Shown here: in pieces, positions 1 through 29,800 of the stretch | Position numbering within the stretch: position 1 is the stretch's first letter | Layout: every line of letters begins with the position of its first letter | Assembly: GCA_946811695.1 (NCBI GenBank) | Contig: OX328131.1 | Span: 8,114,326-8,178,325 of the forward strand | DNA length: 64,000 bases | Direction: 5' to 3' | Source: Gonocerus acuteangulatus | Lineage: Eukaryota > Arthropoda > Insecta > Hemiptera > Coreidae | Program-made: the position numbers and the translations under genes | Notes under the pieces: generated by a model | The model's database searches: none | What the model was told of the DNA's origin: nothing | What the model saw: only the letters and a program-made list of their open reading frames with translations

Positions 1-604
1 GGCTGTTAGGAATCGGGATTTGGATAATTCTTGAACGGATGGGATTTGTACGCCACAATGGATAATTTTATTGGAAACAATAAAAAGGAGCATCAAGGAT
101 TCTGCAGAGTACTATTGATTGGAAATGTTGTATTACATTGATACTTGATGACTTCGAAGTACCCCACAATTCCGTAGGTCCAGATTGGTTGTATGATAGC
201 CTAGTATATGGTCAGTTTTTTATTGATGGTGAGTTTGGATTTGGGCCTTAGAAGTCATTGAAGAACTCCTTAACGTTTGTTAAGTTCTTGGATTTTTTGT
301 TGGATAAGTGTTTTCCGAGTTAAATTTCTGTTCAGTTGGAAACCTAAGTTGCAGACCTCTTAGAGTCACAATATGACAGACATTTAACTTGGAATACACT
401 TAACCAACCAACCAACCAAGATCTCACACGTAACAAAAAAAAACAAAAAAAAAAACAAGATCTCGAAAAACACTACGGATTCCTTCTACTAGTACTGACA
501 CTACTATGTTCCATACATAATGTTTTTATTGTTTTTTAAGCATACACACATATTTATAAACATAGAATATAAAAATTGTATACTAAAGATTTGATCTTAT
601 TAAA
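1..604. other. intron/5' flank without recognised feature
   Basis: No exon fitting the downstream phase was found before 1016. The stretch holds short AACC and A-rich runs (400-470) and AT-rich DNA. Some of it may be decayed transposon sequence, but no family was recognised. Confidence 0.4.
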
Positions 605-810
605 ATTTATTTATTTAAGTTTTAACATCCATTATTATTAACTAAGAATTTTAGGACGGGTTTTCTGTAGGTTACCGCCCTTTTCTAGCTAGGATATGGC
701 TGATGTCTTTTCTTTTTGTAAAGAAAAGCCACCACCCCATAGTGGGAATTGGACCAACACCCTTGGAACCCTTGGTGTTAAGTGCTCACGCCTTAACACT
801 CACAGCCACC
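605..810 (-). mobile_element. SINE family B copy (tRNA-headed), reverse orientation
   Basis: Read on the minus strand it starts with a tRNA-like head (GGTGGCTGTGAGTGTTAAGG), a B-box-like segment, and ends in a TAAATAAAT-rich tail. The same arrangement recurs at 12188-12334 and 27181-27386, both also minus. The B box of this copy is damaged (AATTGGACC instead of GATCGAACC on the plus strand). Confidence 0.7.
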
Positions 811-1015
811 TTATTAAAATCCCTATTAAAATTTAATCTTATTAATAAAAAGCTAAACAAATAATACAAAAGCTGAATTTATTTTTTAACTAAGAACATT
901 TTTGATTATTTACAAAACTATTATGTGATTGTAAAGTGATTTTTAACAATATACTTTGTGAAAAATGAAATACTTTAAGAGAAGGATAAATTGTTGATTG
1001 ATTTATTTGTTCTAG

Positions 1016-19123
<18,108 letters not shown>

Positions 19124-19596
19124 ATCTCGGTTGTTTTCACCTGAGAAAACAAAAAAACATATTCAGAGGGAAATCTGTGTTAAAGAAGAAAAAGATCATT
19201 AGATTCCCACGGATCCTCGTATAACATATTTGCTCAAGTATGTGACCTTTAGACATTCGATAATGAGGTCGCAAAAGGGAAAAAATCTCAAATGATCTTT
19301 TGATGTATGCCCGTTTAATGATAAAAATAGCATTTAGTGTACAGAGATGATTCAATATAAAATTGGAAGCAAAGAAATAAGAAAAACTATATATACTACA
19401 GTGTAGTCCTGTTTAATGTTCTTAATTCTGGAGAAAGAAGAGAGGAACGTGGTGTTGGAGACAATGTAGACGTAGATGTGGTGGGGGAAACATTATTAAA
19501 TGGGCATGCAATAAATATCTGGTCCTTAAAGCTCAGGCTAATTTAGAACTCTTCTTACAAAATCGTTGTAATTTAATTAGCATCAGGATGTTTTAA

Positions 19597-20771
19597 GGGG
19601 TAATACTACTGTAGCAGCTAGCAAGACATCATAACTAACCTGGCCATTGTAACCCCCTTCTGTTATCAACCTTACAAGCCCAGCCTCAGTGTTGCCAAAA
19701 TATAAATATAATAGACAGGGTATAATTTTACAGGAGGTACACTGCAAAGCAACCCTCCATGACAGGACCTGTGATGACTAGTATGTAAATGGCATCTACT
19801 CATGCATGTGCTCTCGTGGTGTCTATAAAGTTTTTTTATCAGACATTATTTATTTATTCTTTATTATTACATAGAAGATCATTTTATTTTTGTTATCAGT
19901 TGATTTTTAATTTCTGTTTATTATCTTTTAATTTTGCCCGCACAGTATTAGTTTTTTGTTTTGAAGCATTATAGTGAACTTTTATTTTATGAAGTTTTTA
20001 ATATTTTTATCCGGCCACCCGTTCACTGAACTACCTTGTGTGGTCAAAATCCAAGTTATTTTCTACAATTTATGGCTAACAAATAAATCAATATTTTTCA
20101 ATTCTTTATGTCATAAGTTTTATATGAGATATTATGGTAACAAAAAAAAATTGTTTTAATTCTTCGCAAACATAATGGCGGCGTTGTGTCTGACAAACAG
20201 AAACCCTCTCTTTTCATGTGCGTTAGTCTGTAGGCAGTCATTTTTAATCTAGAACAAACAAATGAAATTATTTTGAAAGAAGAAAGTTAAATTTAGTAAG
20301 TACATAGGATTTTTAAGAAATATTAATTTATGTCGAAAATGGGGAACAATTCTTCATTTTCTATTTAAAAATGGGTCATAAAACCTTATAATTCAAAGAA
20401 TGAAAAATCCCTACATATATTACTAGCAAATATCATTAGGAATCTGTGGTTAAAGTTTGTAGTTGATCATGTGAAAGCGCTAGCTTATCGTCCGATTTGA
20501 AAACTACAGTTTTGAGAAAATCGACTTTAAAGTATAATGTACCAAAAAGTACATTTTTTTTTTTTTTTTTCATAAGTTCTTGTATTAAAGATAAAAAAAT
20601 GGGTTTTAATTTTGAAATGTATCCGGACATTAGTTGAAATATCAAATTTTTGGCACATTTAAAAACTGTTCCGGCACACAAACACTCATGGTTATCATTT
20701 TTTATTTAAGAAAGCATTTAAGCCCATAAAAAAGAAAATGGTAAAAAAAAGTTCCAAGGTAGTATTACCCC
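19597..20771. mobile_element. candidate non-autonomous DNA transposon (14-bp termini)
   Basis: Begins GGGGTAATACTACT after TTAA and ends GGTAGTATTACCCC, so the ends are inverted repeats of about 13-14 bp, 1.17 kb apart. The right flank is TTGT rather than TTAA, so a piggyBac-type duplication is only half present. No transposase is visible inside. Confidence 0.4.
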
Positions 20772-21650
20772 TTGTCATAAAATTTGGAAATATTATTCTT
20801 TATTGTAATTATATTCACTTGCACTGTGACATATTTTAATTTAATATTTTATTTCTAATATAGATTTAAAATAATGCAAGGACCCAATACTTATTTAAGC
20901 TATTAAATTTGGATAAAACACTCAATTGATTACTTCTCATTGGTTTTCAAAACTTTTTTGCTTCTTGGATACAACATTTTTCATGAAAATACCAACAAAC
21001 AAAAAAAGATTGGTGCATTTGGAAAAATTCATTTTTTTCTTTATTATTAATTGTGGTATGAAAGGCGGGGGCATATAAATACTGCTCGGAGTGAAGGAAA
21101 TAAAACCTGCCCAAGACAAGTTGAATTTGGACTGCACTTTAGATGCCATTTGAAAAGTCAAAGAATGTGCAATTCCGTTTGCTATAATTAAAATTATTTT
21201 ACAAAAATCAAATTATTATTTATTCATAGTAAATTACTTGAAAGAGAATTGTTTTTGTTGAGCAACAAGATGAATTTTAATAATAAGTTATCTCAAAAGT
21301 ATAGGTACAATACAAATATTTCAGGCTTCTAGAAAATAAATTTGGTAAATTTATTCTACACTTTCTCAAACTGTATAAGTAGAACCAGAGTTTCAAATTT
21401 AGTCTGCCAGTAGAGAAACGTCTGGCTCGGCTTATGTCGAATGTTTTATCCGTAGTTTAAATTGTCTTAATTATGTGATAAGTTAGATTTTTCTGCTTAA
21501 ATTATTGTAAATACGTTTATTTATTCTTATTTATGTAAATAGTTCTTATTTTGTAATTTATTAAAAAAAAAAATGAAGAAATTTGTTTATTTATTATGAT
21601 TATGAACCTCTCTGTAAAAAGAGATATGTAAATTCTCATGAGTATATATC

Positions 21651-21905
21651 CTCGATACAGATGCAAAGTATCGAATGTGAAAAGTGGTTTGGTACCTTAT
21701 AGACGACTTTATATGTATTTTATCCTATGATATATTTTAATTAGACTTAATGCACATTCATTAGTTAGATTTTCTGTAATTGATAATTACTTTTATTTAA
21801 TTTTTGAGCATTTGCCATAACGCACATCAGACCAACAGCAATCAGAAAAATTGAAAATGAAAAATGCTTTTTTTCACATTCGATACTTTGCATTTGTATC
21901 GACGA
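21651..21905. repeat. foldback/MITE with about 32-bp arms
   Basis: Arms at 21651-21682 and 21873-21905 are inverted copies with one internal mismatch (core GCAAAGTATCGAATGTG and its complement). The spacer is about 190 bp of AT-rich DNA. Confidence 0.75.
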
Positions 21906-21927
21906 TATGTGTACGTATGTATGTATG

Positions 21928-22000
21928 TTGGACTTCTATGTAAATCCAACGTTGGCAGAGTTGATGTTATTCTTTCAATCATTAATCTGCAATGTGTTTT

Positions 22001-22062
<62 letters not shown>

Positions 22063-22130
22063 AACACATTGCAGATAATTGATTGAAAGAATAACATCAA
22101 CTCTACCAACGTTGGATTTACATAGAGGTC
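21928..22130. repeat. palindrome with (TA)n centre
   Basis: Arms of about 78 bp share TAAATCCAACGTTGG, GTTGATGTTATTC and TGCAATGTGTTTT in inverted orientation, with about five differences, around roughly 45 bp of TA repeats. The arms are so similar that the structure is recent or maintained. It follows the preceding foldback by about 20 bp. Confidence 0.9.
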
Positions 22131-22487
22131 CAAAAATGTTCACAGGATTCCACTTGAACACGCTAAAAAATACCTATCACTCGTTTGAGTCACAAATGTT
22201 CTCAGAAATTATGTTAACTGTTATACAAGAGAAAAAACCTAACTCTTTTCTATGAATTGTATAACAACAAAATAAAATAAAATAAATAAAAAAAATAAAT
22301 ACTTATTAAAAAATGTGTTAGCATACAAAGATTTCATAATTTTTTTTAACCAACAATGAAAATAATTATATACATTTTTTACTTTTAAAATCAATTGATA
22401 CATTATTATTGATAATAATGTAATAAAATGTATTAATACAAATATTTAGTAACATTTTGGTAATTTCAGTACGCAGATGAATATAAT

Positions 22488-22620
22488 CAGGGTTTGATCG
22501 TATGGTAAATAAAACTGCATTTTACAACGAAATGTCTTATACTTTTGCCGATGTTTCGGCTTGAGATTCATGCCTTCATGAGGGCTATGGAGGAAAGAGA
22601 GAAACAGTTCTGTGTCCTGG
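22488..22620 (-). mobile_element. Penelope-like fragment with hammerhead-like core
   Basis: On the minus strand GCC, CTCATGA, stem II GGCATG/CAAGCC, GAAAC, ATC and GGC occur in hammerhead order (22547-22586). The core has CUCAUGA in place of CUGAUGA, so it is probably inactive. The flank TAAATAAAACTGCATTTTA resembles the copies at 4290-4640 and 61035-61185. Confidence 0.6.
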
Positions 22621-23127
22621 ACTACAATTTTAGTGAATAATTTAAAAAAGACAAAATTTTCTTTGTCTTGATTTGTTATTTATGATAAATAAACAATATT
22701 TATTTTAAATTGCATTTTATTTATAACACTTAGTCATACCAATTCAACCATATCCTCATTTCCTTCAAGAGATTGTCGTCCATTAAAATTGCAAAATGAT
22801 ATGATCATGGCAGAGCTTTCAGCGTGATCCCTCTATCTTAATATATTAATTTCATATATTATTATCAAAAACGTTTAGTATTTATAATCAATTCTACTCA
22901 GTTCCTTCATATCTATTCCTCCCCCTCCCATCTCTGGCTGCAGTAAAAAGACAATTCTCACATGGGCATCGATAAAGGCAGTTACCGAAACGCATCTACA
23001 CATTGTACAGAATAGTGGTAGATTCTTAAAAGTGGTCTTCCTGGGAGGATAGGAGAAAATCAAGGAGGCAGGATTTAAATACAGGTAAAGAAGGAGAGTT
23101 TCGAAAGGAAAGAATAAGAAAGTTCCA

Positions 23128-23420
23128 GAAGGAGGAGGCTCGGGAGATGAAGAAGGCTGTTTAATGAGTGGGAGAATAGAGATCGGAGGGACAGGATTGG
23201 GTACCACGGGAATTGGAAGAGGGATAGAGATCCAGAAGGAGGAGGCTCGGAGGATGAAGGAACGGTCGAAGAAGGCTGTTTTATGAGTGGGAGGATAGAG
23301 ATCGGAGGGACGGGAGTGGGTACCACGGGAATAGAAAGAGGGAGATAGTTAAGACGATCCTCAAGCTCCCCAGTGAGGGGGATATAAAAGGAGAAACAGC
23401 AATGACATCTTTCAGTTCTA
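23128..23420 (+). promoter_or_regulatory. duplicated block followed by TATA/initiator core promoter (LTR-like)
   Basis: A block of about 100 bp containing GGAGGAGGCTCGG, GAAGGCTGTTT and GGTACCACGGGAAT is present twice in tandem (about 23128-23216 and 23236-23335). It is followed by TATAAAAG (23383) and TCAGTT (about 23414), 31 bp apart, the spacing of a TATA box and arthropod initiator. The layout resembles the U3-R part of an LTR, but LTR ends were not found. Confidence 0.45.
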
Positions 23421-24421
23421 ATTCAATCTAAAGGGAAGCAATAGCGAAAAACAAACAATAGCTAAAATTTTCAAGAATTCAAAATTTCTAAAAATATTAC
23501 TAACTAAATAGTTATTGTCAATTTACATAATTAAGTAAATTAATGTGTGCATAATTTCAATATTAAAGTCTGAATATTAATAAAGAGAAATACAAATATA
23601 TGTAAATAATGGATAATTGATGTGTAAATGCTACAACAAAGGAATCTAACAGAAGAAGGGCGGGAAAGGCAGATAGAATTGAGTCACCGTATAAAAACAA
23701 CGACAATTACAAATGCTCTTAAGTCCTGAGATTATGTTAGACTCCGGTAAAACTGAAATCTTACGACATGGTTTCAAAATTCATGACTTTCGTGCCTTAT
23801 TTTCAATTTCATGAAATTTTCATGACTTTTTTGTGCAGTAGACACTCAGTTACTCCAAGGGAATATAGGCCATGTCCTTTTTCTCTTCAAACTCCACAAT
23901 CTAATTGTGCAGGCTATAATGGTGCATACAAGTATCATTACAAAACTCTAAATCATATATGAGGGGTCTATAATCAGAACAAGACACATCAATGTGGCCA
24001 ATTTGTACAGAAAACACAAAATACAGAAAAAGTCTCATGTTTAATTTTATACATGGGTATAATTTTCTTAAAAGTTGTAAGTATCACAGAAGAATGCTTT
24101 TGAGGAATTTGAGAAGTTTATCTGTTACATTATCTATCTTGATGGCATGTATATTTTCTCACTGATGTATGTCTTATTTTGAAGCCAACTTTCCACTTCA
24201 GCATTAAAAAACACCATGATCTATTGAGTTTTGAAAATCCTTTTCTTTACCAGTACATAGAGGATATTTGGGACTTTTAAAATCAACTGTTATCTAAAAA
24301 TTGTAAAAATAGTGATGTGTCTAGTTTTGATTCTAGACACGTAATATATTTTTTTTTTGTTTAAACAATTTACCTCACTTTGAGAGCATCTGTTGGAGCA
24401 ACTCAATTTCATCCTTCGATT
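23421..24421. other. no recognised gene
   Basis: AT-rich DNA downstream of the TATA/initiator, with an AATAAAG at about 23580. No open frame carries a recognisable motif. It is the 3' flank of Rpp14. Confidence 0.4.
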
Positions 24422-26039
24422 CTATTCATGCTTCCTCTTCCTTTCTTCCATTCGTAGAGCTTTTTCTGAAGGAACATGAGAATATGTCCGGGAATCCGAT
24501 GTTAACGATAGACTGCTATAAGATGCATTTAGTATTTTGAAGTAGCAGTTAAGAGATCTGAATGTACAGCAAAAGAGAAGCGTACACGACAAGCGATTGA
24601 AAACTCTATCACTACACCTTATTATCCCTTCTCTCGTAGAATTGTCATATCCTAAAACATCAACTGGAAGAGACTTCCCCATCTGCAAATGTAAATAAAA
24701 ATCATTTGTTAAATAAAATTTGTCAACAATATTTATTACACTGGCCCACAAAAACGTTTGTCATAATTAAGCACATTAAACCACATTGCTAAGGAATGTG
24801 CTTGAACAAATTTATATAATAAATAAAATAAATATAAATAGTTTTGCTTTTTTATTTTTATAATTTAAAAAAAAAAATCATTTTTCCCAGAGTAAACCCT
24901 GAAAAGTTTTCCTTGTTTTTTCCCTTGCTTCAGATTTGGCGTTTTAGCAGAAATTAGGGGAATTTATAACTATATCACCACTTTGATGTCCGGTTATACC
25001 AACATGTTGTCAAAGAGTTAGATTCGTTTTCCTTGCACAAGTTTTTAGCAAAGACCTCTCGAAACAAAAACATGTTACAGTGTTTCGGATTTAATGTCAA
25101 CAAGAAATGTGCAACTCCTATTTTTTGTCATAGCAGATCTGTGATCTACGGATCAAAATACAAAGGAACAATTTTTTCTTAGTGCCAATAATTTACTTAT
25201 AAGGGCCGTTCATTCTCAACAAAAGTTATTTTATTGATTTTTAAGGATTATATCAGCAATATGCAGGAAACCGCCATTTTTTATAACAGGTTCATGAAGG
25301 AAGAAAAAATACTTAAGAATAATGTGGTCACGACATCACAAACAAATAGAATTGACCTAACTCCGATTTTCCTAAAACTTTGTATACTTATTCAATTCAA
25401 CCCAATTATGAATAAAAACAAGAAAAAAAATATCACAAACGAATAATTGTTTTTCTCATTGTTATGATACAGCTCATAATGTTATGATAAAACTCGTTTA
25501 TAGCCTGTATAGCAGTCAACTTTAGTGCTTAATAAATACTGTTCTAGGCCTGACCGCGAGTGTTTTTTTAATTTTTTCTTCTCAATTAGGTCAAAATGAA
25601 TAAGTATACGAAGTTTCATGAAGATCAGGCTCTGGGCAACTCTCGCTCAGAACTACCAAAATAGCTTATACTTCTACATAAGCATTACCTCTCCAAATCG
25701 TTCCTTCAGAGATTTCAAAATGATTTCTTTGAAGCTGACCAAATCCAAATCAATCAAAACATCATCTTGAATAACTCTGAAAAATAATTGTCTATCAATT
25801 TTTCCGGTATCCAACAAAAGGAAGAAATACACTTAAAAAGAAAAATACCATGAACAATAAATAAGGGGAAATTTAGGTTTAAATGAGGTTTTAAAATTAA
25901 TTTAGGCCTAGTGTTCTGGGTACAAGTAATATTTCCATAAAGATAAAACGTAAGAGGCTACTTACAACATAATCTTCATATAAATGAATTTTGGGCGAAT
26001 ATCATCATATTCATTCTTCTGTTCTGTGACAATATCCAT
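24422..26039 (-). CDS. Rpp14: Ribonuclease P/MRP protein subunit Rpp14-like
   Basis: Three minus-strand exons in phase: 26039-25966, 25776-25689 and 24682-24422 (TAG), giving a 140-residue protein against about 124 in the human protein. Splice sites are standard (GTAAGT donor in exon 1, CAG acceptors). Exon 1 has the N-terminal YMK segment, exon 2 the helical FKEIILKSLKERFGE stretch, and exon 3 the LPVDVLGY...GIIRCS block typical of Rpp14/Pop5-fold proteins. A basic/acidic tail (MEERKRKHE) extends past the usual C terminus. Rpp14 is a small protein subunit of nuclear RNase P, which matures tRNA 5' ends, and of RNase MRP. The family call rests on remembered motif similarity and on length; Pop5 is the alternative but fits less well. 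The gene is divergent from the adenylate kinase gene. Confidence 0.75.
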
Positions 26040-26883
26040 AATATTAAGAAATCCTATGTAAAAATGTGATGAATATTAGTAAATACAACAGTTATCAAGT
26101 AAGTTAAATGCGCAAAACAAGATACACACAGTTAAGAACGCAACGTTCAAAGGCATTGAGCTAAGAGAATCTACTTATTTCAGACCTAAGAAGAAAGAGA
26201 GAAAACACAATTGAAGGGCCAGGTAAAAAAAAAGATGGGTCTTATTCAGATTAGCCCCACCAGTGATTTTATCTAGTAACAGTTACTTATTCATAAGTGA
26301 TTAAAAGATATGGCTCAAAGAGACATGTGATTTATTTAATAGGAATTTTGTATAATTTTTATACATAACCAAACAAATTAATACACTGTTTATTCGTTGC
26401 CAAATAATGTACATATATGTTTTGTCTATCCTGATTGTTGCCAGTAGGAGTGTTCCTGCAACTAGCAGTTGGGAGAAATATCTCAAGTACGTGGACCATT
26501 ACGTATGGTGCAGTTCTACTGTGCTTCGATTCGAGCACCAGCAAACCAATAAAAAATTGTTCTTTCGCCTTTTTTGAATGATATTTAAAAATCATAACCC
26601 CGCTTATCAGCTAGCAATAAAATACCTTATCATATATTAGAATGTATTATGAAAGATAACAGATGTAAATGTTATTTTTTTAAAAAAAGGGCATTATTGA
26701 TATCATGGACCATAATATAAATGATAAATGGTAGAGTAATGTGAGTATGTGATAAAACGAAACTGATAAAGAAAAGTAAAATTAACTCATTCCAATGCAT
26801 TGCTGATAAGTGAAAATTGATTTTCACCTTTAATACGTTTCTATTAATTGCAATTCAACTTCTTTGGAGTTTCTGTTCTTCAA
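26040..26883. promoter_or_regulatory. divergent intergenic region, putative bidirectional promoter
   Basis: The inferred start codons of Rpp14 (minus, 26039) and the adenylate kinase 9-like gene (plus, 26884) are 844 bp apart and point away from each other. No clear TATA box at a fitting distance and no repeat were recognised here. Untranslated regions cannot be delimited from sequence alone, so shared control is an inference from the layout. Confidence 0.4.
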
Positions 26884-29800
26884 ATGGGAAGCCAGCCGAG
26901 GAAGTCTGTTCAGGAGGTGCTGTAAGTTGCATTTCATTAATATTAGTATTTCGTGTAATTAGGATAGAATTTGTAAAATTCTTTCAAATTAATTATTTAT
27001 TAGAGATGAACAATAAAGTAATGGATATCTAGTTATCGTTTCTTCTACCTCTATGGAAGTGGAAGATACCATTTACTTTTTCTAATCACAGTGATTTTTT
27101 AGTATGTATTATGTTTAGAATATCATAAATTAATTTAGAGAATAAAATAAAGAACGTAAACGGCATTTAAGTTGCAAATGTTTATTTATTTAAAGTTTAA
27201 CGTCCATCATAATTAACTCAGAATTTTAGGACGGGTTATCTATAGGTCACCACCTTTTTCTAACCAGAATAGGGCTGATCCTTTTTTCCAAATAAAAGCC
27301 ACCACCCATAGTGGGGATCGAACCCACGACCCTTGGCACTAAGTGTTAAGTGCTCACGCCTTAACACTCACGGCCACCGGGCCACCTTAAAAATGTGGAA
27401 GGCTTCACGATTTCGCGTGTCATCTTTGCGCAGGGGCCATGCTAATCTTTTCTGTATTGTTCCAATTTTAGTATATGTAACATTGAAGCTAGTACTAAAA
27501 AAAAACAACACATTAATAATAATTGCAATTTTTATAATAACTAATGTAATATGTCCATTCCGTGATTTCTTTCTTCTACATAGATAGATAAAAGGGCCCT
27601 CTAAGAGAAAGATCTGTTGTGCCCCTGATAACCTGCTGAAATTAACTTCGAAAAAATAAAATTAAATAATATAGCGTTAAATCATGTAGAAAATCCGTCC
27701 CAAAAGTAGTTGTATATAAGTGGACGTTGAAATTTAAATAAATAATTTAACCAATCAATGCTAATCATATACTAGGTATGTCATGAGACATTTTAACCTA
27801 AGCTAAATTAAATTATAAATAAAATACATATCATGATTGTAGTTTAGTTAGTTTCAAATTTAATCCTAGTGCTATCATTATTAACCAATTATATATAACT
27901 GAAAACACATATCGTGGGCATGCAAGTGAAACAACACATTAAGTCAAAATTGCCCATTTTTTTTTTTTTTTTCGGAGCTAAGATGATTGCATAAATATAA
28001 TTTTCTTGTTAACCAAAAATATAATGAACTTGATGTGTTCTAACTGTAAGCTGACGATATAAAAGATATTCAGTATAACATGGGCGAATATAAGGGGGGG
28101 GGGCTGCAGCCCCTCCCAAAATTTTCATTTGATGGTAAAAATGTGTCATAAAAACCTTAAAAATAAATTAAATACGATCACTTAGTTAATAAAAAATAGT
28201 TTATTTTAGGTGTTATAGCGTTTCAGTTGCCTAGAACTATTCCAAGCTCTAAATGGTTCATATTCCATACCCCGGAAATGGTCTCAGCCCCCCTCCCGAA
28301 ATTATTTCCTTTATACGCCCATGCAGTATAAAAAATTAAATTGGTACCGTATAAAAAACCCAGAAGATTTATTGTTCGCAATCTGTATTTATGAATGATA
28401 AACAAGTGAAATATGAAAATAAACGTATTGTTTGTTTTTCAGGAAAGATTTCACACGAAACCAGACCAAAAAGAATCAAGAGAAAGATTCCCAAGAAGGA
28501 GTTAGTCAATATGAATTTCTTGAAGACCATTTTCACAATATTTGGCCAATTCTCTATTTCCGTAAGAGGTCAGTGAATACGCCAGCTGTTTGTGGGGTTG
28601 TAATTTCACTAAGTTCTAGTAAGAAAACTTCTGATAACCTAGACAACGCCATAGGTTCCCATAATGAACCCATAGGCTTAAATAAATAAAGACTACTATT
28701 TCTCACAAATTCAGATTATGCAATAACCAAAATTCATACATCACCTATCAACAGTTTAAGAATGCTCCATATAAAAACAAAAATTCTGCACATTATGCAA
28801 AGGATTAACAGGATAACAACAGATAAAATATAAGTTATTTAATTGGAACATTTTATTAGTATATTTAAAGAATTATATAACTATAAACATTTACAACTGT
28901 AACCTCTGACACAACCGAATAGATCTAACAGTGTTGCCAGCTATACATACGTCATACAAACAAATATAAAATTAAATAATTGCAATCAAAAATTCTCCGT
29001 AGAACAGCCGATGCTCCATTCTTTGTCTCCAATTTGACTCTCCATAAAGAAGTCCAATCCCTATCAAAAACATTCAATCAAAAATTGCATTTAATTTTTT
29101 TTTTTTTTTTTTTTTTTATACAAAATGAGTAATGGAATCAATTTATAGATTTTATGAAGCACCCATCAAGAATTACTTGAAAAGTGCAGCATTTATAGAA
29201 AGATTGCCACAGAAATTCGACGAGGAATTCCCATGGAAATATGGTGAGGTTCAAATCCACAAGAGAAACTTCCTTCATCAAAAACGAAACCTCATCAAGT
29301 GTAAATATCTTAAGGGTTTTAGATGTTCCAAGTTCCACAGATTGAGTGTAAGGACTAAAAGTAATTTTAAATGGAACTCAAAGAATCTTCAATTGGATAA
29401 AATGAAAATACCATTAAATTCGCTCAAGTTAAAAAGAAATTGGAATCGTCGGATTGATTTTATTGACATTCCGTTGATATCTTCTGATATATCGGATGAT
29501 ATCATCCGTAGAACTGAACAAATACTCAACGTTTCTACTCAAGAAGCTTTTGTTCTTAAGAATTGCAGACAAAAAACAATAGCGGCCATCAAGAATTCAT
29601 ATGAAGATCCATATTCGAATGCTCATGCAGAGATGAAAACTCTTGGGATTAAAGGGGTGAATTTTATTATAATTTCCCGGTCATATTTCTCGAGTAAGCA
29701 GCTTGCTAAGAAAGTGGCTTTAGAAATGAACTGCAACTTGCTAGATCGTAAGTTCATATTTTACTATTAAATACAATTATTACATCAAGGATTTAATCTA

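Larger units (their letters stand above)
19124..24421. other. intergenic region between nudel-like gene and Rpp14
   Basis: No convincing coding exon was found. An AATAAA at about 19510 is a candidate polyadenylation signal for the upstream gene. The interval holds a candidate TIR element (19597-20771), two foldback structures (21651-21905, 21928-22130), a Penelope-like fragment (22488-22620), a duplicated block with a core promoter (23128-23420) and otherwise AT-rich unique-looking DNA. Both neighbouring genes end into this interval. Confidence 0.6.

Noticed and set aside
21842..22082. Frames with Tyr-Ile repeats
   Set aside because: Translation of the (TA)n centre of a palindrome.
26817..27032. 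Hydrophobic, signal-peptide-like frame overlapping the first AK9-like exon
   Set aside because: It has no ATG (it would start at TTG) and an upstream in-frame stop. The other frame, with ATG at 26884, gives the phase required by the next exon.
27389..27495. Functional U6 snRNA gene
   Set aside because: The invariant ACAGAGA box is changed and the 5' stem-loop is broken. It is fused to a SINE.
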